A DNA stretch of 64,000 nt from Limisphaera sp026417315 (GTDB lineage: Bacteria; Verrucomicrobiota; Verrucomicrobiia; Limisphaerales; Limisphaeraceae), in assembly GCF_049537125.1 (NCBI RefSeq), contig NZ_JBMVQY010000001.1, forward strand, positions 806,001-870,000, read 5' to 3'. A program made the translations under genes and the position numbers. Positions 12,060-21,517 of the stretch are shown piece by piece; position 1 is the first letter of the stretch; each line of letters starts with the position of its first letter. Under the pieces are notes generated by a model. It saw only the letters and a program-made list of their open reading frames with translations. It did no database searches and was not told the origin of the DNA.

Positions 12060-12986
12060 TTAGCGTCGGCGCCGGAGCAGCAAGGGCAGCCCACCCAACA
12101 GCAGCAGCCCCGCACTGGACGGCTCCGGAATCATGTACGCCACCGCGTTCAAGAACAGCTGCGGACCATCGCCGATGAGATCAAAAACGCCTGCCACTTC
12201 AGAGGTTCCTACCGTGGCACTCTCGCGACTGCCCGTGAGGAACACCATCCTGCGGCTTCCCAGAACCTCATTTCGTGCCCCGCCATCGGATGGCGTCAAA
12301 GTCGCGCCCGCCGACCACTCGGCAATGATCATTCGGGTTCCGCCCACGGGCCCTGCGTCCGCAGGGGCCACCGTTGCCAGAATTGTGCCACCGCCGTCGA
12401 GGGGATCGGTCACGACTGAAATGCCCCGCTGAACATTATTCGTGCCACTCACCACCAAGGTGACGATGTCAGCGTACGGATTGAGCATCACATTCTGAGC
12501 GTCGCGGGCAATCCCTTGAAAGATGGGGTGGGACGGCTGCTCGATCTGCAAGCGGATCGCGTTGGTGGTGTCCGGAATGGTGTTGCCGGTCACATAGCCC
12601 AATCGACTCTCCCGCAACACATAACCGCCCAGGATCATCAAAGGCTTTGTGATGCTGGAATTCCACGCGAGAGTCTCATTGGGCTGCTGATAATGGGCGC
12701 TGTTCACCGACCGGCTGATGATGATCAAGTCAAAAGTATTGAGCTGGTCGATGAGACTCTGGGGAGGATTGTCCTGCGTCACAAATCTGGTGACGCTGTA
12801 ACCGTTATTGGCAAGAAGCTGCGTATAGCCCGCATCCGGCGCTTGCGTGAAGCCCCGCGCGGCAGCATTTGTAGTGGGCTGATTATCACCCGGATGAAAA
12901 CTGATCCATGCAATGTTCGTGTATTGCCCGAATGCCGCGGTCGCTGCCAAGACTACGGCCCCGATGATCGTGGGGACTTTGCACAT
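12060..12986 (-). CDS. PEP-CTERM sorting-signal secreted protein
   Basis: Protein of 308 aa with a signal peptide (cleavage near 'AAFGQ', residue 20) and a textbook PEP-CTERM tail: 'IPEPSSAGLLLLGG', a hydrophobic run and a final Arg cluster 'LLLRRRR'. Such proteins are exported, processed by an exosortase and sent to the surface or matrix. The middle part contains a Thr/Asn-rich region with 'LMILGGYVLRESRLG' resembling domains that follow a lost-flavodoxin-like fold; I assign no function. The base composition is less GC-rich than neighbouring genes, as is common for surface proteins. It is a single-gene unit with its own promoter and terminator. Confidence 0.85.
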   Translation of the reverse strand: MCKVPTIIGAVVLAATAAFGQYTNIAWISFHPGDNQPTTNAAARGFTQAPDAGYTQLLANNGYSVTRFVTQDNPPQSLIDQLNTFDLIIISRSVNSAHYQQPNETLAWNSSITKPLMILGGYVLRESRLGYVTGNTIPDTTNAIRLQIEQPSHPIFQGIARDAQNVMLNPYADIVTLVVSGTNNVQRGISVVTDPLDGGGTILATVAPADAGPVGGTRMIIAEWSAGATLTPSDGGARNEVLGSRRMVFLTGSRESATVGTSEVAGVFDLIGDGPQLFLNAVAYMIPEPSSAGLLLLGGLPLLLRRRR

Positions 12987-13034
12987 ATGCTCTCGATTGT
13001 TCAGGGTTGACCGATGCTTGCGCTGACGCCGCCC

Positions 13035-13063
13035 TTTGTAGAGAAGGGCACAAAGGTCGTCAA
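13035..13063 (-). promoter_or_regulatory. predicted sigma-70-type promoter of the PEP-CTERM gene
   Basis: On the minus strand: -35 TTGACG (13063-13058), 17-nt spacer, -10 TACAAA (13040-13035), with an A/T-rich tract GTAAAAAATTG just upstream that may act as an UP element. The expected start lies near 13028, giving a leader of about 40 nt with GAGAG before the ATG. This gene is leadered, in contrast to many others here. Confidence 0.55.
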
Positions 13064-13439
13064 CAATTTTTTACAAAACCGTAACGTTGCGCCGAGGCGC
13101 CGGTCCCAACCCTTGGCCGCAGCCCGATCACCGTACCCCGGCCGTGTACCAAAAGTCCGCAAGGCCGACCCTCCCCGGACTCGGAAGCTGTTGAGCCAGA
13201 GGACATTGACCACAACCACCGCCCTGCCCGTCCCCGAATGAGCAGTCCCGAGCCGGCGGGGTCTCCGGTGTGACCGGTTCGCACAGACCCGCCCGCCCAC
13301 ACCTCGAAAGACGAGCAGAGGTCACCACTGCACTCCCGACTCCGGTACGCCGCCAAACCGAGTGCCACCTCGTTCCCTCTGCCCGGACGTCCCAAAAGGG
13401 TCGCTTTTCCGAAGCGCGCCCGCGCAATCCGTTGACAGG

Positions 13440-13560
13440 GGAACGCATTTCGCGGCGGAAACGTTTCTCAATCCGGCGAAAGGGACCCGTCCACCTCCGA
13501 AGTGGTGGCTTTCTCCCAAAACGCCCACAGACCAACGCCCCGGCAGGTCGGAACGGCCGA
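13440..13560 (-). repeat. possible diverged fragment of the X/Y intergenic repeat
   Basis: On the minus strand the segment TTGGGAGAAAGCCACCAC resembles TTGGGAGCAAAAACCACG in the copy at 44707-44726 and GGGGCAAAAGCCACCACG in the copy at 49266-49284. Similarity outside this core is weak, so this is only a suggestion. Confidence 0.25.
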
Positions 13561-14024
13561 CGATCCCGGGTCATTCACTCGCGAAGGAAATCCGACATGG
13601 CTCAGCCGGGAGGGCAAAGGCGCACCGGCAGTCGAAGCGGCAGTCCATTCGGGATTCAAATCCTCCTCGAATGGTCGTCTGGCCCCGCCGGCGTTCGAGC
13701 AAGAATCGTGCGAAGTTGTCCCCGGCCCGCACGCCCGGAAAAAAGCGGAGTTGTCCGAGAACGACCCTCGATGCTTTGCACCTGTCCACGTGCCTTCATG
13801 GCTAAAGAGCCCTTTTCGAACAAACCGCCCTGGCGATCATCCCCCAAACGACGCCCTTTCCTCCCGAGCAACCTGACAACAGAGGCCCGAGCAACAAACT
13901 GACACAGAAGCCCCCTCCCTCCCGGCAAAGGCGCTCAGCGGGCCCATTGACGACTGGCGACCATGAAGAGCGGAGACGAGCCCGGCGACCATGCGAGGTT
14001 GGATGCCCCGTCCGCGGGTCCGTC

Positions 14025-14732
14025 TCAAAGCTCCAGGGACCGCAGAATCTTCTCGGCGGCCAACCGCGGTTGCGGCGCGGCGGTGATCGGCCGACCGATC
14101 ACCAGCCAGTCCGCACCGGCCTCCAGGGCTTGTCGAGGGGTCAGTGTGCGGCGCTGGTCGTCTGCACCCCCGCCCTCGGGTCGGATGCCCGGAGTCACCA
14201 ACTGCACGTGCGAAGGGAGCATTTGGCGCAATCCCGCAACTTCCAAGGGCGAACAAACCAGGCCGCGCAAGCCGGCCCGCACCGCCAGGGCCGCCAGCCG
14301 CTCGACCTGCCGGCCCACATGGTCGTCGCAGCCCACTTCGGCCAGAGCGGCGCTGTCGAGACTCGTCAACACCGTGACAGCCAGCACCAGCGGGGCGTTG
14401 CGACCGGTCTGTGCGGCGGTTTGCTGCGCGGCCTCTTCGGCCGCCTGCAGCATTGCCAACCCACCGCTGGCATGCACGGTGAGCATTTGCACGTCCAGTC
14501 GGACCGCCGCTGCGACCGCCCGGGCCACGGTGTTGGGGATGTCGTGGAATTTGAGATCGAGGAAGACCTGTGCGCCCGTTCGCCGCACGGCCCGCACGAT
14601 GTCCGGTCCGGCAGCCGTGAACAGTTCGCTGCCGATCTTGAATCCGCCCACCGCCGGCGCCAGTTCGCGGACCAGATCCAACGCCTCCTCCGCCGTGGGC
14701 ACGTCGAGCGCGACAAAAACCGGGTTGCGCAT
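14025..14732 (-). CDS. pyrF: orotidine 5'-phosphate decarboxylase
   Basis: Protein of 235 aa, usual length. It catalyses the last step of UMP synthesis, decarboxylation of OMP. The core 'FLDLKFHDIPNTVARAV' carries the catalytic Lys and Asp, preceded by 'FKIGSELFTAAG' and followed by the phosphate-binding end 'GADWLVIGRPIT'. The start at 14732 ('MRNPVFVALDVP') is chosen because homology begins there and because a -10-like box lies 6 nt upstream. It is monocistronic and divergent from lgt. With pyrG it covers two steps of pyrimidine synthesis in this window. Confidence 0.93.
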   Translation of the reverse strand: MRNPVFVALDVPTAEEALDLVRELAPAVGGFKIGSELFTAAGPDIVRAVRRTGAQVFLDLKFHDIPNTVARAVAAAVRLDVQMLTVHASGGLAMLQAAEEAAQQTAAQTGRNAPLVLAVTVLTSLDSAALAEVGCDDHVGRQVERLAALAVRAGLRGLVCSPLEVAGLRQMLPSHVQLVTPGIRPEGGGADDQRRTLTPRQALEAGADWLVIGRPITAAPQPRLAAEKILRSLEL

Positions 14733-15281
14733 GCCGGGAGTATGCGCCGCCGGCAAGCGCACCGACAATGGCCAAGTGTCATGCGGATCCTCGAGTTGCG
14801 GACGATCGTGCCCCGCACTCGGGCCGACGGGAGCCCGACCCGCCGACTGCACAAGCCAACGAGAAAAAAACTACACGAGCAGACGGGTCCGCGCAGGCGA
14901 TTGCACCGGCCGAAGCGCGGCGGGCAACCGTGCAGCATTTTTCACGGCCAGGGACCGGCCACCGTTTGTGCGCGGTCGAAAGCCGGTCCAAGCCTGGTCC
15001 ATCGTTCCCTCGACCCTCCGCGGTCTTCCGGGCCACCGTGTTGCTCGACAGGTTTCGGCGCTGAGAAGGAACCGGAAGCGCCAGCTCGGGTTGGACCGCG
15101 CTGCAGGCCCGCCTCCGAAAGAAAGCGCAGCCTTGCCGGCCAAGGGAGGCGCGCCCGGAGCCCGGATACCGGGACTGCAAAAGGCGGCAAAACGAGACCG
15201 GCGCGGGAAATGCCGCATCGCCGGTGGCCATGGGAAATTTCCTTCCTCGCAGATCGGCTGCGGCTACTCTGGTCGCCGTTG
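14733..15281. other. intergenic region between divergent pyrF and lgt
   Basis: 549 nt without a recognisable gene. A promoter for pyrF is predicted at 14739-14768. A TACTCT box (15265-15270) lies 11 nt before the lgt start but lacks a good -35. Nothing else is clear. Confidence 0.45.
14739..14768 (-). promoter_or_regulatory. predicted pyrF promoter, leaderless type
   Basis: On the minus strand: -35 TTGTCG (14768-14763), 18-nt spacer, -10 CATACT (14744-14739), then 6 nt to the ATG at 14732. No Shine-Dalgarno sequence is present, so the mRNA probably begins at the start codon. Confidence 0.45.
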
Positions 15282-16073
15282 ATGCATCCGGTGGCCATAC
15301 AGATCGGTCCCTTGACGATCCACTGGTACGGTGTGCTGGTGGCCCTGGGGTTTCTGGTGGGGTTGTGGAACGCGGCCCGGCGGGCACCGCGCGCGGGGCT
15401 TCCCGGGGAGGCGGTGGCGGATCTGGGGCCCTGGTTGATCCTCGGGGCCGTGGTGGGCGCCCGGTTGTGGTATGTGGCGAGCTACTGGCGCGAGCAGTTC
15501 GCCGCTGCGCCCTGGTGGGAGGTTTTCATGGTCCACCACGGTGGCCTGGTGTTTTATGGCGGCCTGGTCGGCGCCACGCTGGCGGCGTGGCTGTTCCTGG
15601 TGCGCCGGCGGCTGCCCCTGTGGCGCATGGCAGACGTCCTGGCCCCCGGCATCGCGCTGGGCTATGCCATCGGGCGTCTGGGCTGCTTGATGAACGGCTG
15701 TTGCTACGGCCGCGCGTGTTCCCTGCCGTGGGCGGTGACGTATCCCGAGGACAACCCTCTGTCCCCGCCGACCTTCCCTGTGCACCCCACCCAGATTTAC
15801 GATTCGCTTTTGAGCCTGGCCCTGTACGGTGGGCTTGCGCGCGTCTTTGACAAACGTCGTTTCGACGGCCAGGTGTTCGCGCTCTACCTGATCGGCTACG
15901 CGGTGACGCGGTCTTTCGTGGAGTGTTTCCGGGGAGATTATCCGGCCGAACACATCCGGCTGGGCCTCACACCTGCGCAACAGTTCAGCGTGTGGATCTT
16001 GTTGGCCGGCGTTGGCCTGCTGTGTTGGCGGGCCCGCGCGGCTCGAAAGACTTCCGGCACTGCGGCGTCCTGA
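15282..16073 (+). CDS. lgt: prolipoprotein diacylglyceryl transferase
   Basis: Protein of 263 aa, inner-membrane enzyme with about seven helices. It transfers diacylglycerol from phosphatidylglycerol to the lipobox Cys of prolipoproteins. The signature is 'HHGGLVFYGGLVGA' (His and Gly motif), then 'IGRLGCLMNGCCYG' in place of the more usual GRxGNFxN signature, a form common in this part of the bacterial tree, and 'HPTQIYDSLLSL'. The start 'MHPVAIQIGPLTIHWYG' is where homology begins. miaA follows after 10 nt, so the two are cotranscribed. Confidence 0.92.
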   Translation: MHPVAIQIGPLTIHWYGVLVALGFLVGLWNAARRAPRAGLPGEAVADLGPWLILGAVVGARLWYVASYWREQFAAAPWWEVFMVHHGGLVFYGGLVGATLAAWLFLVRRRLPLWRMADVLAPGIALGYAIGRLGCLMNGCCYGRACSLPWAVTYPEDNPLSPPTFPVHPTQIYDSLLSLALYGGLARVFDKRRFDGQVFALYLIGYAVTRSFVECFRGDYPAEHIRLGLTPAQQFSVWILLAGVGLLCWRARAARKTSGTAAS

Positions 16074-16083
16074 GTGGGGATCG

Positions 16084-17022
16084 ATGGGGGCTCTGCCTGA
16101 CGTCTCGGTTGTGGTTCTGGCGGGTTGCACCGCTTCGGGGAAATCCGAGGTGGCCCTGGAACTGGCGGAACGGTTGGACGGGGAGATCGTCTCGGTGGAC
16201 TCCATGCAGGTGTACCGCGGCATGGACATCGGCACGGCGAAACCCTCTCCGGAAGAGCGGGCGCGTGTGCCCCATCACCTGCTGGACGTGGTCGATCCCC
16301 GCGAATCGTTCGATGTGGCCAGGTTCGTGGAGCTGGCCCGGGAAGTGTTGGCAGACCTGGCCCGACGAGGGAAGCCGGCGATCCTGTGCGGCGGCACGGG
16401 CCTGTATTTCAAGGCGCTGGCCCAGGGCCTGGGGGAGGCGCCCGCGCCGGATCCCCGCCTGCGCGCCGAGTTGGAAGCCACCCCTCTGGCCGATCTGCTC
16501 CGGGAACTGGCCCTGCGCGATCCCGCCACCTACGCGCGGATTGACCGACGCAATCCCCGCCGCGTCATCCGCGCCGTGGAGGTCATTCGCCTCACGGGTC
16601 AACCCTTCTCGGACCAACGCGCCCGTTGGAGTCTCGACGCGTGGCCGGCCCATTGGCAGGGCCGCATGTTCGGCCTCCAGAGAACTCCGGAAGACCTGCG
16701 ACAACGCATCGAGGCCCGGGTCGATCGCATGTTCCAGGCCGGGCTGGTCGAAGAAACGCGTCGGCTGCTCGACCAGGGCGTGTCGCCCCGTTCCACCGCC
16801 TTGCAGGCGCTTGGGTACCGTCAGGTGCTGGAATACCTGGAGGGACGGCGCTCTCTGGCGGAGACCGTCGCCCTCGTCAAGCTGCGTACCCGTCAGTTCG
16901 CCAAGCGCCAGCGAACCTGGTTCCGCGGGCAAATGCCGCTGCGCTGGATCAACGTACCCGCCAGCGCCACGCCCTCGGAAATCGCCGACCGCATCCTCAC
17001 AGAGTTGCGCCGAGAGCAGTAG
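16084..17022 (+). CDS. miaA: tRNA dimethylallyltransferase
   Basis: Protein of 312 aa, usual length. It adds dimethylallyl to A37 of tRNAs that read codons starting with U. The P-loop 'GCTASGKSEVALELA' and 'DSMQVYRGMDIGTAKPS' are diagnostic, followed by 'PHHLLDVVDP' and the tRNA-binding 'RNPRRVIRAVEVI'. The Met at 16084 has GGGGA a few nt upstream. A longer frame would overlap the end of lgt and add no homology. Confidence 0.93.
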   Translation: MGALPDVSVVVLAGCTASGKSEVALELAERLDGEIVSVDSMQVYRGMDIGTAKPSPEERARVPHHLLDVVDPRESFDVARFVELAREVLADLARRGKPAILCGGTGLYFKALAQGLGEAPAPDPRLRAELEATPLADLLRELALRDPATYARIDRRNPRRVIRAVEVIRLTGQPFSDQRARWSLDAWPAHWQGRMFGLQRTPEDLRQRIEARVDRMFQAGLVEETRRLLDQGVSPRSTALQALGYRQVLEYLEGRRSLAETVALVKLRTRQFAKRQRTWFRGQMPLRWINVPASATPSEIADRILTELRREQ

Positions 17023-17112
17023 CCCGAGCCGGGCAGAGCGGTACACATCCCGCGCGCCCGGATTCCCGGCTGCCCTGACCGTGTCGGACCTGTCAGCGCA
17101 CCCGCAGACCAC

Positions 17113-17141
17113 TGGACAACCACGGCAATCGCGCACAATTT
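17113..17141 (+). promoter_or_regulatory. predicted redoxin-gene promoter, leaderless type
   Basis: -35 TGGACA (17113-17118), 17-nt spacer, -10 CAATTT (17136-17141), then 7 nt (TGGGGCC) to the ATG at 17149. It lies in the 126-nt gap after miaA. Confidence 0.45.
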
Positions 17142-17148
17142 TGGGGCC

Positions 17149-17730
17149 ATGGCACTGACACCTTCGACCATGTTGTTGCCGTTGGGCACGCCGGCACCGG
17201 AGTTTCGCCTGCCGGACACCAATGGCCGATGGGTTTCGCTGGCGGATTTTCCCGGAGCCGCGGCCTATCTGGTCATGTTTCTCTGCAACCACTGTCCGTA
17301 TGTGAAGCATATTCGCAGCGCGTTGGCCGAATTTGCGCGGGAGTACCAGAAACGGGGCGTGGCCATCGTGGGCATCAATTCGAACGACATCGAGCGCTAT
17401 CCCGAGGACAGCCCCGAACGCATGAAAGAAGAGGTGCGCACCGCGGGCTACACCTTCCCCTACCTTTTCGACGAAACCCAGGAAGTCGCCAAGGCCTACC
17501 GCGCAGCCTGCACCCCCGACTTCTTCCTGTTCGACCGCAACCGCAAGTTGGTGTACCGCGGCCAGTTCGACGACAGCCGGCCCGGTAACGGCGTTCCGGT
17601 CACGGGTCGGGACCTCCGGGCCGCACTGGACGCAGTACTCGAGGGGCGCCCTGTGCCCACCGACCAGAAACCCAGCATGGGTTGCAACATCAAGTGGAAG
17701 CCGGGGAACGAGCCGGATTATTACAAGTAA
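17149..17730 (+). CDS. thioredoxin-fold redoxin (AhpC/TSA-like)
   Basis: Protein of 193 aa of the soluble redoxin family. The opening 'PAPEFRLPDTNGRWVSLADF' and 'FLCNHCPYVKH' (Cys46, Cys49) define a subgroup of thioredoxin-fold proteins with a CxxC-type centre. 'GINSNDIERYPEDSPERM' and 'YLFDETQEVAKAYRAACTPD' are typical of peroxiredoxin-like members. The C-terminus 'KPSMGCNIKWKPGN' is conserved in this subgroup. It is likely a cytoplasmic thiol oxidoreductase; the true substrate is not known. No signal peptide is seen. Confidence 0.85.
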   Translation: MALTPSTMLLPLGTPAPEFRLPDTNGRWVSLADFPGAAAYLVMFLCNHCPYVKHIRSALAEFAREYQKRGVAIVGINSNDIERYPEDSPERMKEEVRTAGYTFPYLFDETQEVAKAYRAACTPDFFLFDRNRKLVYRGQFDDSRPGNGVPVTGRDLRAALDAVLEGRPVPTDQKPSMGCNIKWKPGNEPDYYK

Positions 17731-18288
17731 CCCGGGTCCCTTCGGCCCGCCGCGCCGTCGCGAACCCGCGCGGCACCGGAAGCTCGCCCCCGGGGTTTCC
17801 ACGGCGGCCGAGCGCAAGTCGCAGCGGGGAAACAGCGAAAGGGCTCGCCCGAGTCACCCACATCCACCGGCAACTGGGGGCCGGACGAGCCCGGCCCAAC
17901 GCGTTCACGCCCACGGGCCAACCGCCTGAATCCACATCTCCCGGTCGGTCCCGCACCCGAACCGACCGGCGCTCCCTGGGAGGAATTGGCAGCGGCCCCA
18001 CCACGGGGGATCGACCCGCCGCAGCCGTCACGCACGACCGGCGTCGGGCTTGAAGATTCCCGGCCGAGCCAACCGAGCGTAACACCGCTGCGGTTGACAC
18101 TCAGGCCGGCGGCGGAGGAAAAGAATCCCGATTCACTGCCTCCCCGGCGGGCCCAACAACCTCGACGCGGGCCGTCTCCCTGTCGCCCGCCCCCGGGCCG
18201 GGGCGCAGCTGCGTCGTGCAAAAAAGCCATCGTTCCGTGCACAAATTGTCCCTTGCCCGGCGGAGCCCGCCGCGGTTTGCTGGGCCGG
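17731..18288. other. intergenic region before uxaC
   Basis: 558 nt with no recognisable gene. A weak leaderless-type promoter for uxaC may be TTGCCC (18253-18258), 17-nt spacer, TTTGCT (18276-18281), 7 nt before the start. Nothing else stands out. Confidence 0.4.
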
Positions 18289-19752
18289 ATGAAACCGTTT
18301 ATCCATGACGATTTTCTGCTGACGACGCGCACGGCCCGACGGCTTTACCACAAGTTCGCCGAGGCGGAGCCGATCCTGGATTTCCACTGCCATTTGCCGC
18401 CGCGCGACCTGGCCGAAAATCGGCGGTTCGCCAACCTGTTCGAGATCTGGCTCGAGGGAGACCACTACAAGTGGCGTGCCATGCGGTCCAACGGGGTCGA
18501 TGAACGCTACTGCACCGGTGACGCCACCCCTTATGAGAAGTTTCTGGCCTGGGCACGCACGGTGCCCCAGACGTTGCGCAATCCCCTCTATCACTGGACG
18601 CATTTGGAATTGAAACGCTACTTCGGCATCAACCTGCTCCTCAGCGAGGAAACGGCACCGATCATTTGGGAACGGGCCAACGCCCGCCTGGCGACGCCTC
18701 AACTAACTGCGCAGGGCATCTTGTGCAGGTTCAACGTGCGCCTCGTCGGCACCACGGACGATCCCACCGACGATCTCCGGCATCATGCGAAGCTGGCGCA
18801 GGCCGGATTGCCGTTCAAAGTGGTCCCCACCTTCCGCCCCGACAAGGCCCTACAGATCCATCAAACCGAGGCCTGGAATGCGTGGGTGGACAAACTGGCC
18901 GCCGCCGCCGACGTCGAGATCGCCTCCTGGGACGACTTCCTCGAGGCCCTGAGCCGCCGCCACGAGGCCTTCGCCCGGCTGGGCGCCCGCGCCTCCGATC
19001 ACGGGTTGGAAACCGCTTTTGCCACCTTCACCACCGAGGCCCGTCTCCGCGCCATCTTCCGCAAGGCCCGCGCCGGCAAGCCCGTCACACCGGAGGAACG
19101 CGATGCCTTCGCCACGCACGTGATGCTCCATGTCGGGCGGCTCAACGCGGCCAAGGGCTGGGTCATGCAACTCCACCTCGGCGCCATGCGCAACAACAAC
19201 ACCCGTCGCTTCCAACAGCTCGGTCCCGACACCGGCTTCGATTCGATCGGCGACTTCCCTCAGGCCCGGAACCTTGCTGCGTTTCTCGACCGGTTGGATC
19301 AGGAAGACGCCCTTCCCCGCACGATCCTTTACAACCTGAACCCGGCCGACAACTACGTCTTCGGCACCATGCTCGGCAATTTCATGGACGGCAGGGTCCC
19401 CGGTAAAATCCAGTTCGGTCCCGCCTGGTGGTTCCTGGATCAGAAAGAAGGCATGGAGTGGCAACTGAACGCGCTTTCCAACCTCGGTCTGTTGTCCCGT
19501 TTCGTCGGCATGGTCACCGATTCCCGCTCTTTCATGAGCTATCCACGGCACGAGTATTACCGACGCGTGCTCTGCAATCTCCTGGGGCGCGACGTCGAAA
19601 ACGGGGAACTGCCGAACGATGATGCGCTGCTCGGGCCGTTGATTCGCAACCTCTGTTACCGCAACGCCCGAAGCTACTTCGGGTTCGACGACCTGCCCGA
19701 CTCTGCTCCGAACGACACGACCCGGCCCAAGCCGTCGCGCGTCCGGGGCTGA
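18289..19752 (+). CDS. uxaC: glucuronate isomerase
   Basis: Protein of 487 aa, usual length. It interconverts glucuronate and fructuronate (or galacturonate and tagaturonate), the first step of hexuronate breakdown, and belongs to the amidohydrolase-like superfamily. The N-terminal 'ILDFHCHLPP' is metal-binding, and 'MQLHLGAMRNNNTR' and 'GMVTDSRSFMSYPRHEYYRR' are diagnostic. The Met at 18289 ('MKPFIHDDFLLTTRTA') matches the family start. No other hexuronate genes are adjacent. It ends 6 nt from the stop of the convergent ceramidase-like gene. Confidence 0.94.
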   Translation: MKPFIHDDFLLTTRTARRLYHKFAEAEPILDFHCHLPPRDLAENRRFANLFEIWLEGDHYKWRAMRSNGVDERYCTGDATPYEKFLAWARTVPQTLRNPLYHWTHLELKRYFGINLLLSEETAPIIWERANARLATPQLTAQGILCRFNVRLVGTTDDPTDDLRHHAKLAQAGLPFKVVPTFRPDKALQIHQTEAWNAWVDKLAAAADVEIASWDDFLEALSRRHEAFARLGARASDHGLETAFATFTTEARLRAIFRKARAGKPVTPEERDAFATHVMLHVGRLNAAKGWVMQLHLGAMRNNNTRRFQQLGPDTGFDSIGDFPQARNLAAFLDRLDQEDALPRTILYNLNPADNYVFGTMLGNFMDGRVPGKIQFGPAWWFLDQKEGMEWQLNALSNLGLLSRFVGMVTDSRSFMSYPRHEYYRRVLCNLLGRDVENGELPNDDALLGPLIRNLCYRNARSYFGFDDLPDSAPNDTTRPKPSRVRG

Positions 19753-19758
19753 GCCGGT

Positions 19759-21318
19759 TCAGCGGTCCATGGTCGTCACCCCCGTTGCGGGCTCCGCGCC
19801 GGCGGCCCGACACAGTTCCGCCAGGGCCCGGTACACCGTTGCGGCCGCATCCGGCCCACAGGAATTGATTCCCCCGTACGGTCGCCGGCTCAGCCCATAC
19901 GTGTACGGCGGTTTCTCGTCCCACTGACTTTTGGGAACCAGATAGCCCAGCTCGTCGTTGGCCAGACCCACCACCAACTTCAACCGGCCCGGCATCAGAG
20001 CCCGCAACGGGGGCACCTCCACGGGGGCGATCCCAAAGTCGGCCCCAGCCGGCGCCTCCACCCCGCCGTTGGCGATTTCCGGATACAATTCGCCGGGCAC
20101 ACACGCCAGGGATGCATCTCCGACGCGCAACAACGCCACCTCGCTCCGCACCCGCGGCCAGCGCACATAGCCCCGGTCCAACACCCCGAGCCATCCGGCC
20201 AACCAGTACAAGCGATTCGAGACCGGCACCTCGATGGTACGCGCCCAAATCCCAACGGTTGCATGCGGCGTCCCTTCGCCTTCGCCCGCCCGCAATCGCG
20301 GTGCAATGCGCGCGGCCAACTGATGCCCCACGGCCCGCGACTTCTCGTGAGAGGGTTCCCGAATCGGCGTTCCCGTCCATGGATCCTCCACCGTCACCCC
20401 GGGCGAGGTCGTCATCAACCCGCCCACCGCCCCGTTCACAAACAAATGAATCCCGCCCACTGGAGCCAACCCTTCCCGGTCCCCCAGCCGGACGCCCCGT
20501 TCCAAGGCCTCGCGCAAAAAACCGCAAAAATCCGCCGTCACCTCCTGATTGCGCGACCAGGGCGTTTCCGGGTGGTTGCCCCAATTGATGATGCTGCCCA
20601 GCGTCCGCCCCTCCTCCGCCGACACAAATTGCATCACGCGCACGTCGGCGTCGTACACCTCCGGCGGGCGTGTATCTGTCAACAGGCCCCGGGGCGGGCA
20701 GGGAATCTCGTGCAATACCAGCCGCGCCGCCCTCAGGCTCGACACGGCCTGGCCCACCGCGGCCACACAGGCCCCTCGGACCTGCTCCAAATATGCAGGA
20801 TCCACCCCGGTCCGCCACGGACTCGGGCCCCACAGCCCCATCAGATCCGGCGTCGAGTGATTGTGGGTGCTGCAAACCACCAGGTAGTCCAGGCGCCACG
20901 ATTCCGGGAGCCTCCTCCGGACGCGCACCACGTCGTCATGGAAAAAGCCAATCGCATCCAGGGCGACCAACCCCAGCCGGCGCCGACCGTCATCCAGTAC
21001 ACAGGCCACCGCCCACAGATCGTCGTGCACCCGTGTGGCCCGGCGGTTCTGCCCAAACCCGGCCAGATACACCGGGCGACCATCCGGCGTCACTTCCGGT
21101 GTAATTCGGCTCCTCCCAAAACCCACGCGCAGCGCACCCGCCTCGGGCCTCTCCTGGGGGAGGGCCAGGGCCAGTTCGTATCCCGGGCTGCGATCTCGGA
21201 ACGCGACCAGGGCTCGAAGGGTCACGCCGGCCACCAGCACGCAGAGGGCCACTGCAACGAGACTCAGGAAGCGCTTCAGCCAGCGCCGGGCATGGGGACG
21301 TTGGGGATCGGACTTCAT
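19759..21318 (-). CDS. neutral/alkaline ceramidase-like membrane-anchored hydrolase
   Basis: Protein of 519 aa with an N-terminal signal anchor (about residues 16-37). The body resembles the N-terminal domain of neutral/alkaline non-lysosomal ceramidases: 'VGFGRSRITPEVTP', 'VYLAGFGQNR', 'VCSTHNHSTPD' with the Zn-type His pair, 'NWGNHPE', and 'PGELYPEI'. Members without the full C-terminal domain are common in environmental bacteria and their substrates are unknown. Hydrolysis of an amide at the outer face of the inner membrane is inferred. Confidence 0.8.
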   Translation of the reverse strand: MKSDPQRPHARRWLKRFLSLVAVALCVLVAGVTLRALVAFRDRSPGYELALALPQERPEAGALRVGFGRSRITPEVTPDGRPVYLAGFGQNRRATRVHDDLWAVACVLDDGRRRLGLVALDAIGFFHDDVVRVRRRLPESWRLDYLVVCSTHNHSTPDLMGLWGPSPWRTGVDPAYLEQVRGACVAAVGQAVSSLRAARLVLHEIPCPPRGLLTDTRPPEVYDADVRVMQFVSAEEGRTLGSIINWGNHPETPWSRNQEVTADFCGFLREALERGVRLGDREGLAPVGGIHLFVNGAVGGLMTTSPGVTVEDPWTGTPIREPSHEKSRAVGHQLAARIAPRLRAGEGEGTPHATVGIWARTIEVPVSNRLYWLAGWLGVLDRGYVRWPRVRSEVALLRVGDASLACVPGELYPEIANGGVEAPAGADFGIAPVEVPPLRALMPGRLKLVVGLANDELGYLVPKSQWDEKPPYTYGLSRRPYGGINSCGPDAAATVYRALAELCRAAGAEPATGVTTMDR

Positions 21319-21324
21319 AAGCGC

Positions 21325-21354
21325 ACCCTATCAGGCCCTCGAAAGGCAGGTCAA
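21325..21354 (-). promoter_or_regulatory. predicted promoter of the ceramidase-like gene, leaderless type
   Basis: On the minus strand: -35 TTGACC (21354-21349), 18-nt spacer, -10 TAGGGT (21330-21325), then 6 nt to the ATG at 21318. No Shine-Dalgarno sequence is present. Confidence 0.5.
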
Positions 21355-21379
21355 CGCAGCGAAAGCGGTTGCGCCCTAC

Positions 21380-21517
21380 CGCGGTGCATCTCGCTTCTGG
21401 GTACCCCGGACCCTCGGCGGAATTCCGGGCACCCCCGGCAGGAAAAAGCCGAGGAGAAACGGCAGTTCTCTTGGATCCGTGAACCCGGGGCTGAATGACG
21501 GAAATGCGCCCGCCCCA
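21380..21517 (+). repeat. dispersed intergenic repeat Y, copy
   Basis: About 138 nt that aligns end to end with the minus-strand copy at 49023-49167 and the plus-strand copy at 61400-61540. Both ends match: GCGGTGCATCTCGCTTCTGG at the start and GACGGAAATGCGCCCG at the end. The middle is diverged but of equal length. No protein frame is kept between copies. Confidence 0.55.

Larger units (their letters stand above)
12987..14024. other. long intergenic region between pyrF end and PEP-CTERM start
   Basis: 1038 nt with no recognisable gene. The left end holds the PEP-CTERM promoter (13035-13063). A stretch at 13440-13560 resembles part of the repeat at 49140-49280. A tRNA-like fragment near 13593-13665 does not fold properly and was rejected. 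Confidence 0.45.

Noticed and set aside
13593..13665. tRNA-like fragment with a D-arm-like GCTCAGCCGGGAGGGC and a T-loop-like GATTCAAATCC
   Set aside because: The T-stem has mismatches including position 53/61, no anticodon stem of five pairs can be formed at the right place, and the acceptor arms do not pair. No CCA end is present.
13947..15281. In-frame upstream extension of lgt by about 445 codons
   Set aside because: It runs antisense through pyrF and has no homology; the Lgt family start lies at 15282.
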